A stretch of DNA of 64,000 nt, from the NCBI GenBank assembly GCA_900618065.1, contig UYIL01000003.1:1674001-1738000 (forward strand), in the 5' to 3' direction. Shown here piece after piece: positions 24,482 to 35,973 of the stretch (the stretch's first letter is position 1; the number at the start of each line of letters is the position of its first letter). The DNA comes from Streptococcus thermophilus. GTDB lineage: Bacteria; Actinomycetota; Actinomycetes; Mycobacteriales; Mycobacteriaceae. Both the position numbers and the translations under genes were made by a program. The notes beneath the pieces are model-generated. The model was not told the origin of the DNA. It did not search any database and was given only the letters and a program-made list of their open reading frames with translations.

Positions 24482-26344
24482 GTGCTGCGCACTCACCTTG
24501 CGGGAGATCTCCGTAAAGACATGGATGGCCAGACCGTCACCCTCACCGGCTGGGTTGGTCGTCGCCGTGACCACGGCGGCGTGATCTTCATTGATTTGCG
24601 TGACCGTTCCGGTTACGCGCAGGTGGTCTTCCGTGAGTCTGATGTCGCTGAGGCCGCTCACGACCTGCGCAGCGAGTTCTGCGTCAAGGTCACCGGTGTG
24701 GTTGAGCCGCGTCCGGAGGGCTCTGCGAACCCGAACCTGGCCTCTGGGGAGATCGAGGTCAACGCCACCGAGCTTGAGGTGCTGTCCAAGTCTGCGGCCT
24801 TGCCGTTCCAGGTCGAAGACTTCTCTTCCGGCGAGGTCGGCGAGGAAACCCGCCTGCGCTACCGCTACCTGGATCTGCGCCGTGAGCGCCAGGCCGAAGC
24901 CCTGCGTTTGCGCTCGAAGGCTAACAAGGCTGCCCGCGACGTGCTGAGCAAGCACGAGTTCGTGGAGATTGAGACCCCGACGCTGACGCGTTCCACCCCG
25001 GAAGGTGCCCGTGACTTCCTCGTCCCGGCCCGTCTGCGCCCGGGTTCCTGGTACGCGCTGCCGCAGTCGCCGCAGCTGTTCAAGCAGTTGCTCATGGTGG
25101 CTGGCATGGAGCGCTACTTCCAGATCGCGCGCTGTTACCGCGATGAGGACTTCCGCGCCGACCGTCAGCCGGAGTTCACACAGCTGGATATTGAGGCCAG
25201 TTTCGTCGACCAGGACGACATCATCGAGCTCGCCGAGGAAATCGTGGTCGAGCTGTGGAAGCTCATCGGCTACGAGATCACCACACCGATTCCGCGCATG
25301 ACCTACAAGGAAGCGATGGAGAAGTACGGCTCTGACAAGCCGGACCTGCGCTTCGACATTGAGTTGGTGGAGTGCACCGACTTCTTCAAGGACACCACTT
25401 TCCGCGTCTTCCAGAACGAGTACGTTGGCGCTGTCGTCATGGAGGGCGGTGCTTCCCAGCCGCGTCGCCAGCTCGACGCTTGGCAGGAGTGGGCAAAGCA
25501 GCGCGGCGCCAAGGGTCTGGCGTACATCCTCATCGGGGAGGACGGCGAGCTGTCCGGTCCGGTGGCAAAGAACATCACCGACGCTGAGCGCGAAGGCATT
25601 GCCGCGCATGTGGGCGCGAAGCCGGGTGACTGCATCTTCTTCGCCGCTGGCGACACGAAGTCCTCGCGTGCGCTTCTCGGTGCCGCCCGCGGTGAGATCG
25701 CGAACAAGCTCGGGCTTATCGACGATGACGCGTGGGCCTTCACCTGGGTCGTCGACGCGCCGATGTTCGAGCCGGCAGCCGACGCCACCGCATCTGGCGA
25801 TGTCGCTTTGGGCAACTCGCAGTGGACGGCTGTGCACCACGCTTTCACCTCGCCGAAGCCGGAGTACCTGGACAGCTTTGACAAGGAGCCGGGTGAGGCT
25901 CTGGCGTACGCCTACGACATTGTCTGCAACGGCAACGAGATCGGTGGCGGCTCCATCCGTATCCACAACCAGGACGTTCAGAAGCGCGTCTTCGACGTCA
26001 TGGGCATCGATGACGATGAGGCACAGGAAAAGTTCGGCTTCCTGCTCGACGCTTTCTCCTTCGGCGCTCCGCCCCACGGCGGCATCGCCTTCGGCTGGGA
26101 CCGCATTGTCTCGCTGCTGGGCGGCTTTGACTCCATCCGCGACGTCATTGCTTTCCCGAAGTCCGGCGGCGGCGTTGACCCGCTGACCGACGCTCCGGGG
26201 CCGATTCCGGCTGCCCAGCGCAAGGAGACCGGTGTTGACTTCAAGCCGGAGAAGAAGCCGGCTGAGGGTACTGCGGGCACGGATAACGAGGTGAAACTCG
26301 GCGATGAGGGCTCCCTTAACGAGGCAGGCACCACAGGCCAGTAA
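24482..26344 (+). CDS. aspS: Aspartate--tRNA ligase
   Basis: A 620-residue class II synthetase of bacterial type. An OB-fold anticodon-binding domain ([20 protein letters not shown]) is followed by motif 2 ([20 protein letters not shown]), the bacterial GAD insertion domain (about 290-410) and motif 3 ([15 protein letters not shown]). The GTG at 24482 is preferred over the GTG four codons earlier because GGAG lies 6 bases upstream and the protein then begins [11 protein letters not shown], the usual N-terminus. The last 40 residues are Lys/Glu/Gly-rich and variable. The stop lies 14 bases before the phosphotransferase gene. Confidence 0.95.
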   Translation: MLRTHLAGDLRKDMDGQTVTLTGWVGRRRDHGGVIFIDLRDRSGYAQVVFRESDVAEAAHDLRSEFCVKVTGVVEPRPEGSANPNLASGEIEVNATELEVLSKSAALPFQVEDFSSGEVGEETRLRYRYLDLRRERQAEALRLRSKANKAARDVLSKHEFVEIETPTLTRSTPEGARDFLVPARLRPGSWYALPQSPQLFKQLLMVAGMERYFQIARCYRDEDFRADRQPEFTQLDIEASFVDQDDIIELAEEIVVELWKLIGYEITTPIPRMTYKEAMEKYGSDKPDLRFDIELVECTDFFKDTTFRVFQNEYVGAVVMEGGASQPRRQLDAWQEWAKQRGAKGLAYILIGEDGELSGPVAKNITDAEREGIAAHVGAKPGDCIFFAAGDTKSSRALLGAARGEIANKLGLIDDDAWAFTWVVDAPMFEPAADATASGDVALGNSQWTAVHHAFTSPKPEYLDSFDKEPGEALAYAYDIVCNGNEIGGGSIRIHNQDVQKRVFDVMGIDDDEAQEKFGFLLDAFSFGAPPHGGIAFGWDRIVSLLGGFDSIRDVIAFPKSGGGVDPLTDAPGPIPAAQRKETGVDFKPEKKPAEGTAGTDNEVKLGDEGSLNEAGTTGQ

Positions 26345-26358
26345 CGAAGGCGCACGCC

Positions 26359-27603
26359 ATGTTGGACCAGCAGCAGATCATTGCCGTTGCCGAAGCGGTG
26401 CTCACCCAGCGCTACGGCGGGCAACAGCACCTGACCGAACCGGAGGAGCTCTCCGGCACCGGTGGTACCGTGGTGCTGCGTTTGCGCGTGGCCAACAATC
26501 CTTTTCTGTCGTACCGCTCCGTCGTGGTCAAGTACTCGCCGCAGACGGACGACCCAATCGATGACGCCGCTTTTCTGCGGGAAGTGGTCGCGTACCAGTT
26601 CACAACGTCGTTAAGCGAAGAAGCGCGTCCGGGGCCTGTGATGCTGGGCTACGACCTTGAGCAGCACGCGATCATTCTCACTGACTCCGGTGACGGCGAC
26701 ACGCTGGCGACCTTGCTGGAGAACTCCGACGAGGAGCTGCGCATTCGGCTGCTGCGCAATTTGGGTACGTCGCTGGGCAAGATGCATGCGGGAACTGCCG
26801 GTGCGGAGCTGAGTTTCAACACGTTGCTCGCCCGCATGGTGCGCGCCAAGGATGGTGCCCGCGAGATTCAGGCGATGCGCGAGACAATGCTGGAAAACCG
26901 CATTCTCGATGGCCTGGAGATTGTCCGCCGGGCCGGCATCGAGGTGCCGCGGGAAGTCGCAGAGATTGCCGACACGGTGCAGGTCCACATGTTGCACGGC
27001 GACTCGCGCGCGTTCACGCCTTTCGATTTGTCGCCGGACAACATTATTTTCGCCGACCGCACCCAGTTCCTCGATTACGAGTGGGCGGGATTCCGCGATG
27101 TCATCTTCGATTTGGCTGGTGTCATCGCAGGTTTTCCGCAGTATATTTCGGCCCGCCCGATTAGTGCAGCGGAGACGAAGGTTTTCTTGGAGGCGTGGAT
27201 TGCGGAGGTCGCCGGCGTCTGGCCGACGCTGCAAAATGCCGAGACGTTGCACTCCCGCATCACAGCTGCGCTGGTTGGCTGGGCGTTCTTCAGCGTCTCG
27301 CTGCTGTACCTGGACGGTGAGGAACCGCGCGGGACGACCCGCTACGGCGGCGGCTGGATCATGGAGGATGACGGCAGCTACGAGCTCGTACAGGATCCTG
27401 GGGCACTAGAGGAGGACGTAGAGCGAGGCGCGAGTGTGCTGCGTTCCCCGGCCCACACTGACTTCACGGTGGTGGAGAAAGCAATCCGCCGCGACATCGC
27501 TGACGCCTTTTCTGCGCTGGCGTGGTACGCCGCTGCCGGCGACAAGCCACGAAACGCCGTCATCGCAGAGTTCGCTTCTCATGTCGCGGAGCGGTTGAAA
27601 TGA
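26359..27603 (+). CDS. Aminoglycoside-phosphotransferase-like (APH fold) kinase, substrate unknown
   Basis: A 414-residue kinase-like protein. The lysine in VVVKYSP (K58) and E75 fit the N-lobe, HGD at 213-215 is the catalytic Brenner motif, DLSPDNIIF supplies the metal-binding Asn (N228) and FLDYEWAG supplies the DFG-equivalent Asp (D239). The full set of APH-fold catalytic residues is therefore present. The family phosphorylates small molecules such as choline, sugars or antibiotics, and nothing here shows the substrate; resistance should not be assumed. It lies between aspS and rarA, and its stop codon overlaps the rarA start (ATGA), which indicates translational coupling. Confidence 0.75.
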   Translation: MLDQQQIIAVAEAVLTQRYGGQQHLTEPEELSGTGGTVVLRLRVANNPFLSYRSVVVKYSPQTDDPIDDAAFLREVVAYQFTTSLSEEARPGPVMLGYDLEQHAIILTDSGDGDTLATLLENSDEELRIRLLRNLGTSLGKMHAGTAGAELSFNTLLARMVRAKDGAREIQAMRETMLENRILDGLEIVRRAGIEVPREVAEIADTVQVHMLHGDSRAFTPFDLSPDNIIFADRTQFLDYEWAGFRDVIFDLAGVIAGFPQYISARPISAAETKVFLEAWIAEVAGVWPTLQNAETLHSRITAALVGWAFFSVSLLYLDGEEPRGTTRYGGGWIMEDDGSYELVQDPGALEEDVERGASVLRSPAHTDFTVVEKAIRRDIADAFSALAWYAAAGDKPRNAVIAEFASHVAERLK

Positions 27604-28946
27604 CGCAAGGAGGTCTATTCTCTGACCCGGCTGACAGTGTGGGGTCCGCAGGGGAGCGCGGCACCGCGTTCTTCGCAGCTGGGGAGTCCGCACCGTTGGC
27701 CGCTCGCATGCGTCCGCGGACGCTCGACGAGCTTGTTGGCCAAGACCATTTGCTCGGTGAAGGTCGTCCGCTGCGTCGTCTGGTGGAAGGCTCCGGTGAG
27801 GCCTCGGTGATTCTCTACGGCCCGCCGGGAACCGGCAAAACAACGATTGCCTCGCTCATCGCAACGGCGATGGGGCAGAACTTCGTCGGCTTGTCGGCCC
27901 TGTCATCCGGGGTGAAGCAGGTACGCGAGGTCCTCGATGGTGCCCGCCGCGACCTCGCTCGCGGCCAGCGCACAGTGCTGTTCATCGACGAGGTGCACCG
28001 TTTCTCCAAAACACAGCAGGACGCGCTGTTGGCGGCGGTGGAAAACCGCACGGTGCTGCTCGTAGCGGCGACCACAGAGAACCCCTCTTTCAGCGTGGTT
28101 GCGCCGCTGCTGTCGCGGTCGTTGTTGCTGCGGCTCGAGTCGCTTTCCGACGCCGATATTGCCTCCGTCCTCGACCGCGCCGTGTCCTCGGAACGAGGCT
28201 TGAATGGTTCGGTGACTTTAGAACCGGAGGCGCGCGACCAGCTGGTGATGCTCGCCGGCGGCGACGCGCGCCGCGCACTGACGTACCTGGAGGCCGCCGC
28301 AGAAGGCGCTGACGGGACGATCACGGCGGATGTGGTTTCCCGCAGCGTTGACCGCGCTGTGGTGCGGTACGACCGTGATGGGGATCAGCATTACGACATC
28401 ATTTCCGCTTTCATCAAATCGATCCGCGGTTCCGATGTCGACGCCGCCTTGCACTACCTTGCACGGATGATTGAGGCAGGGGAGGACCCGCGGTTCATCG
28501 CCCGCCGGCTTGTCATTCACGCCTCTGAAGACATTGGCATGGCTGACCCGACAGCGCTGCAGGCGGCCACCGCTGCGGCCGAGGCGGTGCAGTTTATCGG
28601 CATGCCGGAGGGGCGTCTGCCCTTGGCGCAGGCCACGATTCATCTCGCGACAGCGCCGAAGTCGCCGTCGGTGATCAAAGCGATCGACGCCGCGCTTGCC
28701 GACGTCCGCGCCGGCAAGTCAGGCACCGTCCCACCCCACTTGCGTGACGGGCACTACGAGGGCGCGAAGAAGATCGGGAACGCAGTGGGGTACGTGTACC
28801 CGCATGATGATCCGAGAGGTGTGGTCAAGCAGCGCTACATCCCCGAGGGGCTGGATGAGGCGCGCTACTACGAGCCCACCGGGCACGGCGCCGAAAAGAG
28901 AATCCAGGACTACGCCGAGCGACTGCGGGGAATGGTCCGCGGGTAA
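27600..28946 (+). CDS. rarA: Replication-associated recombination protein RarA (MgsA)
   Basis: A 448-residue AAA+ ATPase related to clamp-loader subunits, acting at stalled forks. Walker A is [13 protein letters not shown] and Walker B is [16 protein letters not shown]; sensor 1 is AATTENPSF and the Arg finger region is [10 protein letters not shown]. The conserved C-terminal part carries [17 protein letters not shown] and [21 protein letters not shown] use ATG 27600, which overlaps the previous stop as ATGA; the upstream extension is an out-of-place basic peptide. alaS starts 45 bases downstream, and TAAAGT at the rarA stop may be its -10. Confidence 0.93.
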   Translation: MTQGGLFSDPADSVGSAGERGTAFFAAGESAPLAARMRPRTLDELVGQDHLLGEGRPLRRLVEGSGEASVILYGPPGTGKTTIASLIATAMGQNFVGLSALSSGVKQVREVLDGARRDLARGQRTVLFIDEVHRFSKTQQDALLAAVENRTVLLVAATTENPSFSVVAPLLSRSLLLRLESLSDADIASVLDRAVSSERGLNGSVTLEPEARDQLVMLAGGDARRALTYLEAAAEGADGTITADVVSRSVDRAVVRYDRDGDQHYDIISAFIKSIRGSDVDAALHYLARMIEAGEDPRFIARRLVIHASEDIGMADPTALQAATAAAEAVQFIGMPEGRLPLAQATIHLATAPKSPSVIKAIDAALADVRAGKSGTVPPHLRDGHYEGAKKIGNAVGYVYPHDDPRGVVKQRYIPEGLDEARYYEPTGHGAEKRIQDYAERLRGMVRG

Positions 28947-28991
28947 AGTGGCTGGACGAGAAAAGTCCAACGACCCGCAAAGGACACGTCT

Positions 28992-31673
28992 GTGCAGACC
29001 CACGAAATCAGGGACCGCTTCACCCAGCACTTCGTCGATGCCGGCCACACCCCGGTGCCCAGTGCCTCGCTGATCCTCGACGACCCGACCCTGCTGTTCG
29101 TCAACGCAGGCATGGTGCCGTTTAAGCCGTACTTCCTCGGCCAGCAGAACCCGCCATTCGACAGTGGCACGGCCACGTCGATCCAGAAGTGCGTGCGCAC
29201 CTTGGACATTGAGGAAGTGGGCATTACCACACGCCACAACACGTTTTTCCAGATGGCGGGCAACTTCTCCTTCGGGCAGTACTTCAAGGAAGGTGCGATT
29301 GAGCTGGCGTGGTCGCTGCTGACCAACAGCCAGGACGACGGTGGCTTCGGCCTGGATCCCGAGCGCCTGTGGGTGACGGTGTACACCGAGGACGACGAGG
29401 CTGCTGAGATCTGGGAGAACAAGATCGGTGTGCCGGCAGACCGTATTCAGCGGATGGGCATGGAGGACAACTTCTGGTCCATGGGCGTGCCAGGTCCGTG
29501 CGGCCCGTGCTCCGAGATTTACTATGACCGGGGCCCCGAGCACGGCAAGCAAGGAGGCCCGATCGCCGACGACAACCGTTACATGGAAATCTGGAATCTG
29601 GTCTTCATGGAGTCCATCCGCGGTGAGGGCGACAAAAAGGGGGGCTTCGAGATTCTCGGCGAGCTGCCGAACAAGAACATCGATACCGGCCTGGGCATTG
29701 AGCGTCTCGCCTGCATCCTGCAGGGTGTGGACAATGTCTACGAGACCGACTTGCTGCGCCCGGTCATTGAGGCGGCGGAGAAACTCACCGGCACCACGTA
29801 CGGTGCGGGGGGTAAAGAAGGGGAGCTTTCCGACGTCCGCTTCCGTGTCATCGCCGACCACTCCCGCACTGCAATGATGATCATCCTCGACGGTGTCACG
29901 CCGTCGAACGAGGGGCGCGGCTACATTCTGCGCCGCTTGCTGCGCCGTATTGTCCGCTCGGCGCGACTGCTCGGTGCGCAGGGCAACACCATCGAGACGT
30001 TCATGAACACGATCATGGACACGATGGCCCCATCTTTCCCGGAGATTGAGCAGAACCGTGAGCGGATCCTGCGCGTGGCCGTCAACGAGGAAAAGGCCTT
30101 CCTGAAGACGCTGGAGTCCGGCACCCACCGTTTCGACGAAGCCGCCGCCACCGTCAAGGGTTCCGGCCAGACCGTCCTGCCGGGCGCGCAGGCGTTCGAA
30201 CTGCACGACACCTACGGCTTCCCGATCGATCTGACCCTCGAGATGGCTGCCGAAGCCGGCCTGGAGGTGGACATGGCCGCGTTCGACGCTGCGATGAAAG
30301 AACAGCGCGACCGTGCCAAGGCCGACAGCAAAGCGAAGAAGACCGGCAACATCGACGAGTCGCTCTACCGCGAGTGGGTCGACGCGCACCCCACCGAGTT
30401 CGTGGGCTTTGACACCCTGGAGAACGACTCGAAGGTTATCGGCTTGGTCCGCGGCGGCGAGAAGGTCGGTGAGGTCGCGCAGGGCGACGAGGTGGAGGTC
30501 ATCTTGGACGTCACCCCGATGTATGCGGAGGGTGGCGGCCAGCTTGCGGACCGGGGCCGCATTGTCGTGGGCGACACAGTCCTGTCCGTGCACGACGTGC
30601 AGAAGGTGGGCAACAAAAAGCTCTGGGTCCACAAGGCGACCGTGGAAAATGGTGGCCTCGACGTGGGTCAGACTGTGCGCGCGGAGGTCAACCCGACGTG
30701 GCGCCACGGCGCCCGCCAGGCGCACACCGCCACGCACCTGATCCACGCGGCATTGCGCCAGGTGCTCGGTCCGACCGCTGTCCAGGCTGGGTCGATGAAC
30801 AAGCCGGGCTACCTTCGCTTCGACTTCAACTACACCGAGCAGCTCACCCAGGCGCAGCTTGATGAGATCGCGGTGATCGCCAACCAGGCGGTCGACGCTG
30901 ATTTCGCTGTCAACACGTTTGAGACTTCTCTGGAGCGGGCGAAAGAGATGGGCGCGATGGCGCTGTTCGGTGAGAACTACGGCGATGAGGTCCGCGTCGT
31001 GGAGATCGGCGGCCCGTTCTCCATTGAACTGTGCGGCGGCACCCACGTGGAGCACTCGTCCCAGATCGGCCCGGTGGCTGTGCTGGGCGAATCTTCCGTC
31101 GGCTCCGGTGCGCGCCGGATTGAGGCCTACTCGGGCATGGATTCCTTCGCTTACTTCTCCAAGGAAGCGGCACTCGCTAGCGGCTTGGCAGAGGAGTTGA
31201 AAACTCCAACCGAGCAGCTTCCGGAGCGCATCGCCCAGCTCACTGAGCGTCTGCGCGCAGCGGAGAAGGAGATCGAGAACTTGCGCAACAAGGAGCTGGC
31301 CAACCAGACCGGCGAGTTGGTCAAGCAGGCGGAGACGATCGGGGACATCAAGTTCCTCGCCGTGAAGCTTCCCGACGGTCTCAGCGGCGGCGACATGCGC
31401 ACCATGGCCACCGACCTGCGTGGCCGCTTCGGCACTGACCCAGCTGTGATCGTCCTCGCGTCTAGCGCTGACGGCAAGGTTCCGTTCGCGGTGGCGGCCA
31501 CGCAGGGTGCCGTCGAAAAGGGCATCAAGGCCGGGCAGTACGTTGGGGTCTTCGGTGGCTACGTCGGCGGAAAGGGCGGCGGTAAGCCCGATTTGGCGCA
31601 AGGGTCTGGTTCCGACGCTTCTGGAATTGAGGCCGGCTTTAAGGCCCTGCGTGAGGAAATCGGGAAAGTATAA
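28992..31673 (+). CDS. alaS: Alanine--tRNA ligase
   Basis: An 893-residue class II synthetase of full bacterial length. The catalytic core begins [14 protein letters not shown] with motif 2 around [19 protein letters not shown]. The editing domain carries the zinc ligands HTATH and [10 protein letters not shown] (C and H), and the C-Ala oligomerisation domain ends the protein ([20 protein letters not shown]). Start GTG 28992 has AAAGGAC 6-7 bases upstream. TAAAGT at 28944-28949, overlapping the rarA stop codon, is a plausible -10, giving a leader of about 35 bases. ruvX follows after 79 bases. Confidence 0.96.
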   Translation: MQTHEIRDRFTQHFVDAGHTPVPSASLILDDPTLLFVNAGMVPFKPYFLGQQNPPFDSGTATSIQKCVRTLDIEEVGITTRHNTFFQMAGNFSFGQYFKEGAIELAWSLLTNSQDDGGFGLDPERLWVTVYTEDDEAAEIWENKIGVPADRIQRMGMEDNFWSMGVPGPCGPCSEIYYDRGPEHGKQGGPIADDNRYMEIWNLVFMESIRGEGDKKGGFEILGELPNKNIDTGLGIERLACILQGVDNVYETDLLRPVIEAAEKLTGTTYGAGGKEGELSDVRFRVIADHSRTAMMIILDGVTPSNEGRGYILRRLLRRIVRSARLLGAQGNTIETFMNTIMDTMAPSFPEIEQNRERILRVAVNEEKAFLKTLESGTHRFDEAAATVKGSGQTVLPGAQAFELHDTYGFPIDLTLEMAAEAGLEVDMAAFDAAMKEQRDRAKADSKAKKTGNIDESLYREWVDAHPTEFVGFDTLENDSKVIGLVRGGEKVGEVAQGDEVEVILDVTPMYAEGGGQLADRGRIVVGDTVLSVHDVQKVGNKKLWVHKATVENGGLDVGQTVRAEVNPTWRHGARQAHTATHLIHAALRQVLGPTAVQAGSMNKPGYLRFDFNYTEQLTQAQLDEIAVIANQAVDADFAVNTFETSLERAKEMGAMALFGENYGDEVRVVEIGGPFSIELCGGTHVEHSSQIGPVAVLGESSVGSGARRIEAYSGMDSFAYFSKEAALASGLAEELKTPTEQLPERIAQLTERLRAAEKEIENLRNKELANQTGELVKQAETIGDIKFLAVKLPDGLSGGDMRTMATDLRGRFGTDPAVIVLASSADGKVPFAVAATQGAVEKGIKAGQYVGVFGGYVGGKGGGKPDLAQGSGSDASGIEAGFKALREEIGKV

Positions 31674-31752
31674 GCTAGGGTGCTGTTAGGTCACAGATTG
31701 ATCACAGCACTGCGCTCTCCGTAGTTTCCGAAGCAACATTGAGGACCACGAC

Positions 31753-32256
31753 ATGAAGATCCAACCGGACACACCCGGGGTCGACGACCCCGGCCCGGGT
31801 CGGCGTATCGGCATCGATGTCGGCACCGTCCGGATTGGTGTGGCTTCGTCCGACCGAGACGGCCTATTGGCCACCCCGGTGGAGACGGTGGAGCGCGTGA
31901 CCGGCTTCAAGGACCGCGATGGGGCGGACATTGACCGGCTGCTCGACATCATCAGTGAGTACAACGCTGTTGAGGTGGTTGTCGGTCTGCCGCGCGACCT
32001 GAAGGGAAATGGCTCCTCCAGTATCAAGCACGCCAAGGAGATCGCTTTCCGTATTAGACGCCGAAACTCGGACGTTCCCGTCCGCTTCGCAGATGAGCGG
32101 CTCACCACCGTGGAGGCAACCAACGCGTTGCGCTCTTCTGGGGTGAACGCCCGCGACGGCCGCGCTGTAATTGATCAAGCAGCCGCTGTGGCTATCCTCC
32201 AATCGTGGCTGGACGGCCGCGTTCATCAGCTCAACCTCAAGGAGACGACAACGTGA
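31753..32256 (+). CDS. ruvX: Putative pre-16S rRNA nuclease RuvX/YqgF
   Basis: A 167-residue RNase H-fold protein thought to trim the 5' end of 16S rRNA precursors. The family motifs are present: [20 protein letters not shown] near the N-terminus (first acidic residue), [28 protein letters not shown] and [16 protein letters not shown] (last acidic residue). Length is slightly above average owing to a short N-terminal extension with [17 protein letters not shown] precedes the ATG. The stop overlaps the GTG of mltG. alaS-ruvX-mltG-aroE is a common order in actinobacteria. Confidence 0.92.
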   Translation: MKIQPDTPGVDDPGPGRRIGIDVGTVRIGVASSDRDGLLATPVETVERVTGFKDRDGADIDRLLDIISEYNAVEVVVGLPRDLKGNGSSSIKHAKEIAFRIRRRNSDVPVRFADERLTTVEATNALRSSGVNARDGRAVIDQAAAVAILQSWLDGRVHQLNLKETTT

Positions 32257-33407
32257 GCTCGGCTAACTCATCCCAAGGGCGCACCCGCGGCATTGCGGTG
32301 CTGGTGGTGTCGATCCTGCTCATCATCGGTGCCATCGTCTACATCGCTTTTGCGCGCTCGACATCCGGCGGCGGTGATTTCCAAGGCGCCGGTAATGGTG
32401 TGGAGCAGGTCGTCGAGATTCCCGAGGGCACAACGCTGAGCCAGATGGGCCCAGCACTTCAGGAGCAGGGCGTGATCCGCTCCGACCAGGCTTTTCAAGC
32501 TGCAGCGATGTCGAACCCGAACGCCGATAGCATCCAGCCAGGCTTCTACCGCCTCCAGGAAAAAATGAGCGCTGAGGCAGCCGTAGCCGCACTGCTCGAT
32601 CCCGCGAACAAGATTGACTTGTTGAAGATCCCGGGTGGTTTAACGCTCATGGATGTCCGCGTCGTCGGAGGAGACACCCGCTTCGGTATTTATTCGAACA
32701 TCTCCACGGTCACCTGCGGGCCGGAGGGCGATGCCGAGGGGTGCGTGAGTGCTGAACAGCTCCATGACGTTGCCGCCAACGCCGACCCTGCTTCCCTCGG
32801 TGTGCCCGAGTGGGCGATCAAGCCGGTGGCGGCCCGCAAGGGCGACCCGAAGCGCTTGGAGGGCCTCATCGCTCCGGGCGAGTACATCGTCGACCCGAGT
32901 GCTGACGCGGAGGCGATTCTGACCGATCTGGTCACCCGCTCGGCAGATAAGTACAACAGCACTGACATTGTGGGCCGTGCGCAGGCCATCGGCTTGAGTC
33001 CTTATGAGCTGCTCGTCGCCGCCTCCTTGGTGGAGCGTGAAGCGCCGGCAGGGGACTTTGACAAGGTAGCCCGCGTCATCCTCAACCGTCTCGCCGAGCC
33101 GATGCGCCTTGAGTTCGACTCCACCGTCAACTACGACCTCGAATCCGTTGAGCTGGCTACCGGCGACTCCGATCGCCAGCGGAAAACCCCGTGGAACACC
33201 TACGCCATGGACGGTCTGCCCGAAACCCCGATCGCGTCTCCCTCGGATGAGGCGATTCAGGCGATGGAGCACCCCGCTGACGGCGAGTGGCTGTTCTTCG
33301 TCACGGTGGATGAGGACGGCACCACAATCTTCACCAACACCTTCGAGGAGCACCAGGCTGCGGTTCAGCAGGCTTATGACTCCGGCATCCTCGACTCCCA
33401 GCGTTAG
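32253..33407 (+). CDS. mltG: Endolytic murein transglycosylase MltG
   Basis: A 384-residue membrane-anchored YceG-family enzyme that cleaves nascent peptidoglycan strands and sets their length. One N-terminal helix at about 13-33 ([20 protein letters not shown]) is followed by a LysM-like domain and the catalytic domain. The catalytic Glu lies in [13 protein letters not shown], followed by VARVILNRL and [26 protein letters not shown] completes the signature. GTG 32253 overlaps the ruvX stop (GTGA) and has AAGGAGA upstream, so I reject the earlier in-frame start inside ruvX. Confidence 0.93.
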   Translation: MSSANSSQGRTRGIAVLVVSILLIIGAIVYIAFARSTSGGGDFQGAGNGVEQVVEIPEGTTLSQMGPALQEQGVIRSDQAFQAAAMSNPNADSIQPGFYRLQEKMSAEAAVAALLDPANKIDLLKIPGGLTLMDVRVVGGDTRFGIYSNISTVTCGPEGDAEGCVSAEQLHDVAANADPASLGVPEWAIKPVAARKGDPKRLEGLIAPGEYIVDPSADAEAILTDLVTRSADKYNSTDIVGRAQAIGLSPYELLVAASLVEREAPAGDFDKVARVILNRLAEPMRLEFDSTVNYDLESVELATGDSDRQRKTPWNTYAMDGLPETPIASPSDEAIQAMEHPADGEWLFFVTVDEDGTTIFTNTFEEHQAAVQQAYDSGILDSQR

Positions 33408-33410
33408 ATC

Positions 33411-34298
33411 ATGAGCACTGCGATTTCAGGCGGATCGGGGGCACCTGCGAGCAAGGCCGCTGTATTGGGCAGCCCCATCGAGCACTCGCTGTCGCCGGTG
33501 CTTCACGGGGCTGGATATGAAGCCGCCGAGTTGACCGGCTGGACCTATGAACGCATCGAGTGCACCGCGGAGCAGCTGCCGGGCATTGTCGGCGGGGCAG
33601 ACGGCGCCTACCGTGGGTTCTCGGTGACCATGCCTGGAAAGTTCGCCGCCCTCGCATTCGCTGACGAGGCGACGGAGCGCGCGCGGGCAATCGGTTCCGC
33701 GAACACGCTCGTGCGTCTCGACGGTGGCCGCTGGCGGGCCGACAACACTGACTGTGAGGGCATTGCCGGTGCGCTCGATCAGCTCATTGGTGAGAAGCAC
33801 ATCGGTCACGCCATCGTCATCGGGGGCGGTGGTACCGCGCGGTCGGCGTTGTGGGCGTTGGCGCACCGCGGCGTCGACAAGCTCACGGTGCTCAACCGCA
33901 CGAACCGCAGCGAAGAGTTGCTGCCGCTGTTGCAAGAAACCGGTTCTCAGGTGGAGGCTGAATTCCTCGACTTTGAACGCGATCTCGAGCCGGTTGCGCT
34001 CAGCGCGGACCTGATCGTGTCCACGGTTCCGGCTCACGTCATTGAGCCGCGGGTGAAGGAGCTCGGGCACGCGCCGGTGCTCGATGTCATCTACGACCCG
34101 TGGCCCACGCCGTTAGCGACGGAGGCGGCCTCGAACGGCCACCTCACTGTCGGCGGTTTGACCATGCTCGCGTGCCAGTCCTATTCGCAGTTCGAGCAGT
34201 TCACCGGCAGCCCCGCGCCACGGGCAGAGATGCACGAAGCGCTCATGCGCCACGTCGGGTGGATCTCACCGACTGGAGTCAAACGTTTAGGCGGCTAG
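33411..34298 (+). CDS. aroE: Shikimate dehydrogenase
   Basis: A 295-residue enzyme reducing 3-dehydroshikimate to shikimate with NADPH. Shikimate-binding features are AVLGSPIEHSLSPVLH at the N-terminus, the catalytic Lys in SVTMPGKFAAL and the Asp in ADNTDCEGI. The nucleotide fold has VIGGGGTARSALWAL followed by LTVLNRTNRS. It begins 3 bases after the mltG stop without a visible ribosome site, so it probably depends on coupling. It belongs to the aromatic pathway encoded from 34.7 to 38.1 kb, although the intervening prepilin-peptidase gene separates it from aroC. Confidence 0.93.
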   Translation: MSTAISGGSGAPASKAAVLGSPIEHSLSPVLHGAGYEAAELTGWTYERIECTAEQLPGIVGGADGAYRGFSVTMPGKFAALAFADEATERARAIGSANTLVRLDGGRWRADNTDCEGIAGALDQLIGEKHIGHAIVIGGGGTARSALWALAHRGVDKLTVLNRTNRSEELLPLLQETGSQVEAEFLDFERDLEPVALSADLIVSTVPAHVIEPRVKELGHAPVLDVIYDPWPTPLATEAASNGHLTVGGLTMLACQSYSQFEQFTGSPAPRAEMHEALMRHVGWISPTGVKRLGG

Positions 34299-34302
34299 TT
34301 TC

Positions 34303-34737
34303 ATGCTGGTGGGGGGAATCGTTGCGGGGGTCTGGTCGATTGCACTCGTGCTTTACGACGTCTCACAGCGCCGTCTGCCCAACTTCCTCACCCTCCCAGC
34401 AGCCGCACTGGCACTGATCTACTGCGTATTCAACCCGCAAGGGTTGTGGGGGCTTGTCTGGCCGGCGCTGTATCTCCTTCTCGTCCTGCGGCGCGGCACC
34501 GGCAAGAACACCGAAGCCGGCATGGGCGGCGGCGACATCAAGCTCGGGGTGCCGCTGGGAGTCGCGCTCGCCGCGATCGCCGGTGTGCAAGCGGTACTGG
34601 CGGCGATGCTGCTCGCGAGCGTCCTGACGGTCGTGTTCTTGCTGCTCAAGCGCCTCAACGACACAGCGCACGGGCCGTCCATGCTCGCAGCTGCATGGAT
34701 AGTGGGGCTTGCATGCACGGACATGTGGTCTTTATGA
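34303..34737 (+). CDS. A24-family prepilin peptidase-like membrane protein
   Basis: A 144-residue protein with about four to five transmembrane helices. Both catalytic Asp motifs of the type IV prepilin peptidase family are present: D19 in LYDVSQRRLPN and D78 in the GxGD motif GMGGGDIKLG. It lacks the N-terminal methyltransferase domain, as short TadV/FlaK-type enzymes do. It would cleave prepilin-like signal peptides at the membrane. No pilin or secretion ATPase gene is in the window, so substrates must be elsewhere. It starts 4 bases after aroE and ends 12 bases before aroC. Confidence 0.82.
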   Translation: MLVGGIVAGVWSIALVLYDVSQRRLPNFLTLPAAALALIYCVFNPQGLWGLVWPALYLLLVLRRGTGKNTEAGMGGGDIKLGVPLGVALAAIAGVQAVLAAMLLASVLTVVFLLLKRLNDTAHGPSMLAAAWIVGLACTDMWSL

Positions 34738-34750
34738 GACAATGCCTCCA
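34738..34750 (+). promoter_or_regulatory. -10 element for a probably leaderless aroC transcript
   Basis: GACAAT at 34738-34743 overlaps the end of the preceding gene. Six bases separate it from the aroC ATG at 34750, and there is no Shine-Dalgarno. The first base departs from TANNNT, so support is moderate. Confidence 0.45.
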
Positions 34751-35973
34751 TGCTTCGTTGGACTACTGCAGGTGAATCCCACGGTCAGGCTCTGGTTGCG
34801 ATGATCGAGAATATGCCGGCCGGGGTACCCGTCTCGAAAGAAGAGATCGGTTACCAGCTGGCCCGCCGCAGGCTCGGGTACGGCCGCGGCGCGCGCATGA
34901 AATTCGAGCAGGACGAACTGACACTTCTCACCGGCATCATCCACGGCAAAACAATCGGCAGCCCGATCGCCGTCATGATCGGCAACACCGAGTGGCCGAA
35001 GTGGACGACCATCATGTCGGCCGAAGCGCTCGACATGGAAGATCCGGACGTGCAGAAAGCCATGAACTCCGGCCGCGGTGCAGCACTGACCCGCCCGCGC
35101 CCGGGGCACGCGGACTTCTCCGGCATGGTGAAGTACGGTTTCAATGCGGTTCGTCCGGTGTTGGAGCGGTCGTCGGCACGCGAAACGGCATCGCGTGTTG
35201 CGGCCGCCGCGATCGCTCGCTCCTTCCTGCGGGAGGTCCTTGGCGTCGAGGTTTTCTCGCACGTCATCTCCATCGGACAGTCGGAGCCGTACGACGGTCC
35301 CCTGCCGAGCTTCAGCGATCTTGAGCGTATCGACGCTTCCCCTGTCCGCGCCGCCGGCGATGCTGCCGAGCAGTCCATGATCGACCAGATTGAAACTGCG
35401 AAGAAGGACGGTGACACCCTCGGCGGCATTGTCGAGGTCATTGTCGAAGGCTTGCCGATCGGCCTGGGTTCGCATGTCTCCGGCGATACCCGCCTGGACG
35501 CGCAGCTTGCTGCCGCACTGATGAGCATTCAGGCGATCAAGGGCGTCGAGGTCGGTGACGGCTTCGAGGAGGCCCGCCGGCGCGGCTCGGAAGCCCACGA
35601 CGAGATGGTTCGCGACGTGCAGGGCGTGCGCCGCACGACGAACCGCGCCGGTGGTCTGGAGGGCGGCATGACCAACGGTGAAGCTCTGCGCGTGCGTGCA
35701 GCAATGAAGCCGATCTCCACGGTGCCGCGGGCGCTGAAGACACTCGACATGGTCTCCGGCGACGAGGCTACCGCGATTCACCAGCGTTCCGACGTGTGCG
35801 CGGCCCCCGCCGCAGGTGTTGTCGCGGAAGCGATGGTCGCGCTCGTGCTCGCCCGCGCCACGCTGGAGAAGTTCGGTGGTGACAGTGTCGAAGAAACCAA
35901 GCGCAATGTCGAGGCCTACAAGCAGTACGTCTCGGAGCGCCTCGCGTTCGGGGACGGTGAGAACAATGACTGA
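34750..35973 (+). CDS. aroC: Chorismate synthase
   Basis: A 407-residue FMN-dependent enzyme converting EPSP to chorismate. Family signatures are [18 protein letters not shown] at the N-terminus, [32 protein letters not shown] and the C-terminal [16 protein letters not shown]. It starts with no ribosome site, immediately after a -10 hexamer. Its stop codon overlaps the aroK start region (ATGACTGA), so aroC and aroK are coupled. Together with aroK, aroB and aroQ it supplies most of the shikimate pathway. Confidence 0.96.
   Translation: MLRWTTAGESHGQALVAMIENMPAGVPVSKEEIGYQLARRRLGYGRGARMKFEQDELTLLTGIIHGKTIGSPIAVMIGNTEWPKWTTIMSAEALDMEDPDVQKAMNSGRGAALTRPRPGHADFSGMVKYGFNAVRPVLERSSARETASRVAAAAIARSFLREVLGVEVFSHVISIGQSEPYDGPLPSFSDLERIDASPVRAAGDAAEQSMIDQIETAKKDGDTLGGIVEVIVEGLPIGLGSHVSGDTRLDAQLAAALMSIQAIKGVEVGDGFEEARRRGSEAHDEMVRDVQGVRRTTNRAGGLEGGMTNGEALRVRAAMKPISTVPRALKTLDMVSGDEATAIHQRSDVCAAPAAGVVAEAMVALVLARATLEKFGGDSVEETKRNVEAYKQYVSERLAFGDGENND

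Noticed and set aside
24245..26077. A 610-codon minus-strand frame opposite aspS
   Set aside because: Antisense shadow of aspS that also overlaps the metallopeptidase start; no protein-like features.
28719..31601. A 960-codon open frame on the minus strand opposite alaS
   Set aside because: It is the antisense shadow of a firmly identified essential gene; Arg/His/Leu-rich composition, no family motif, no ribosome site. High GC creates such frames.
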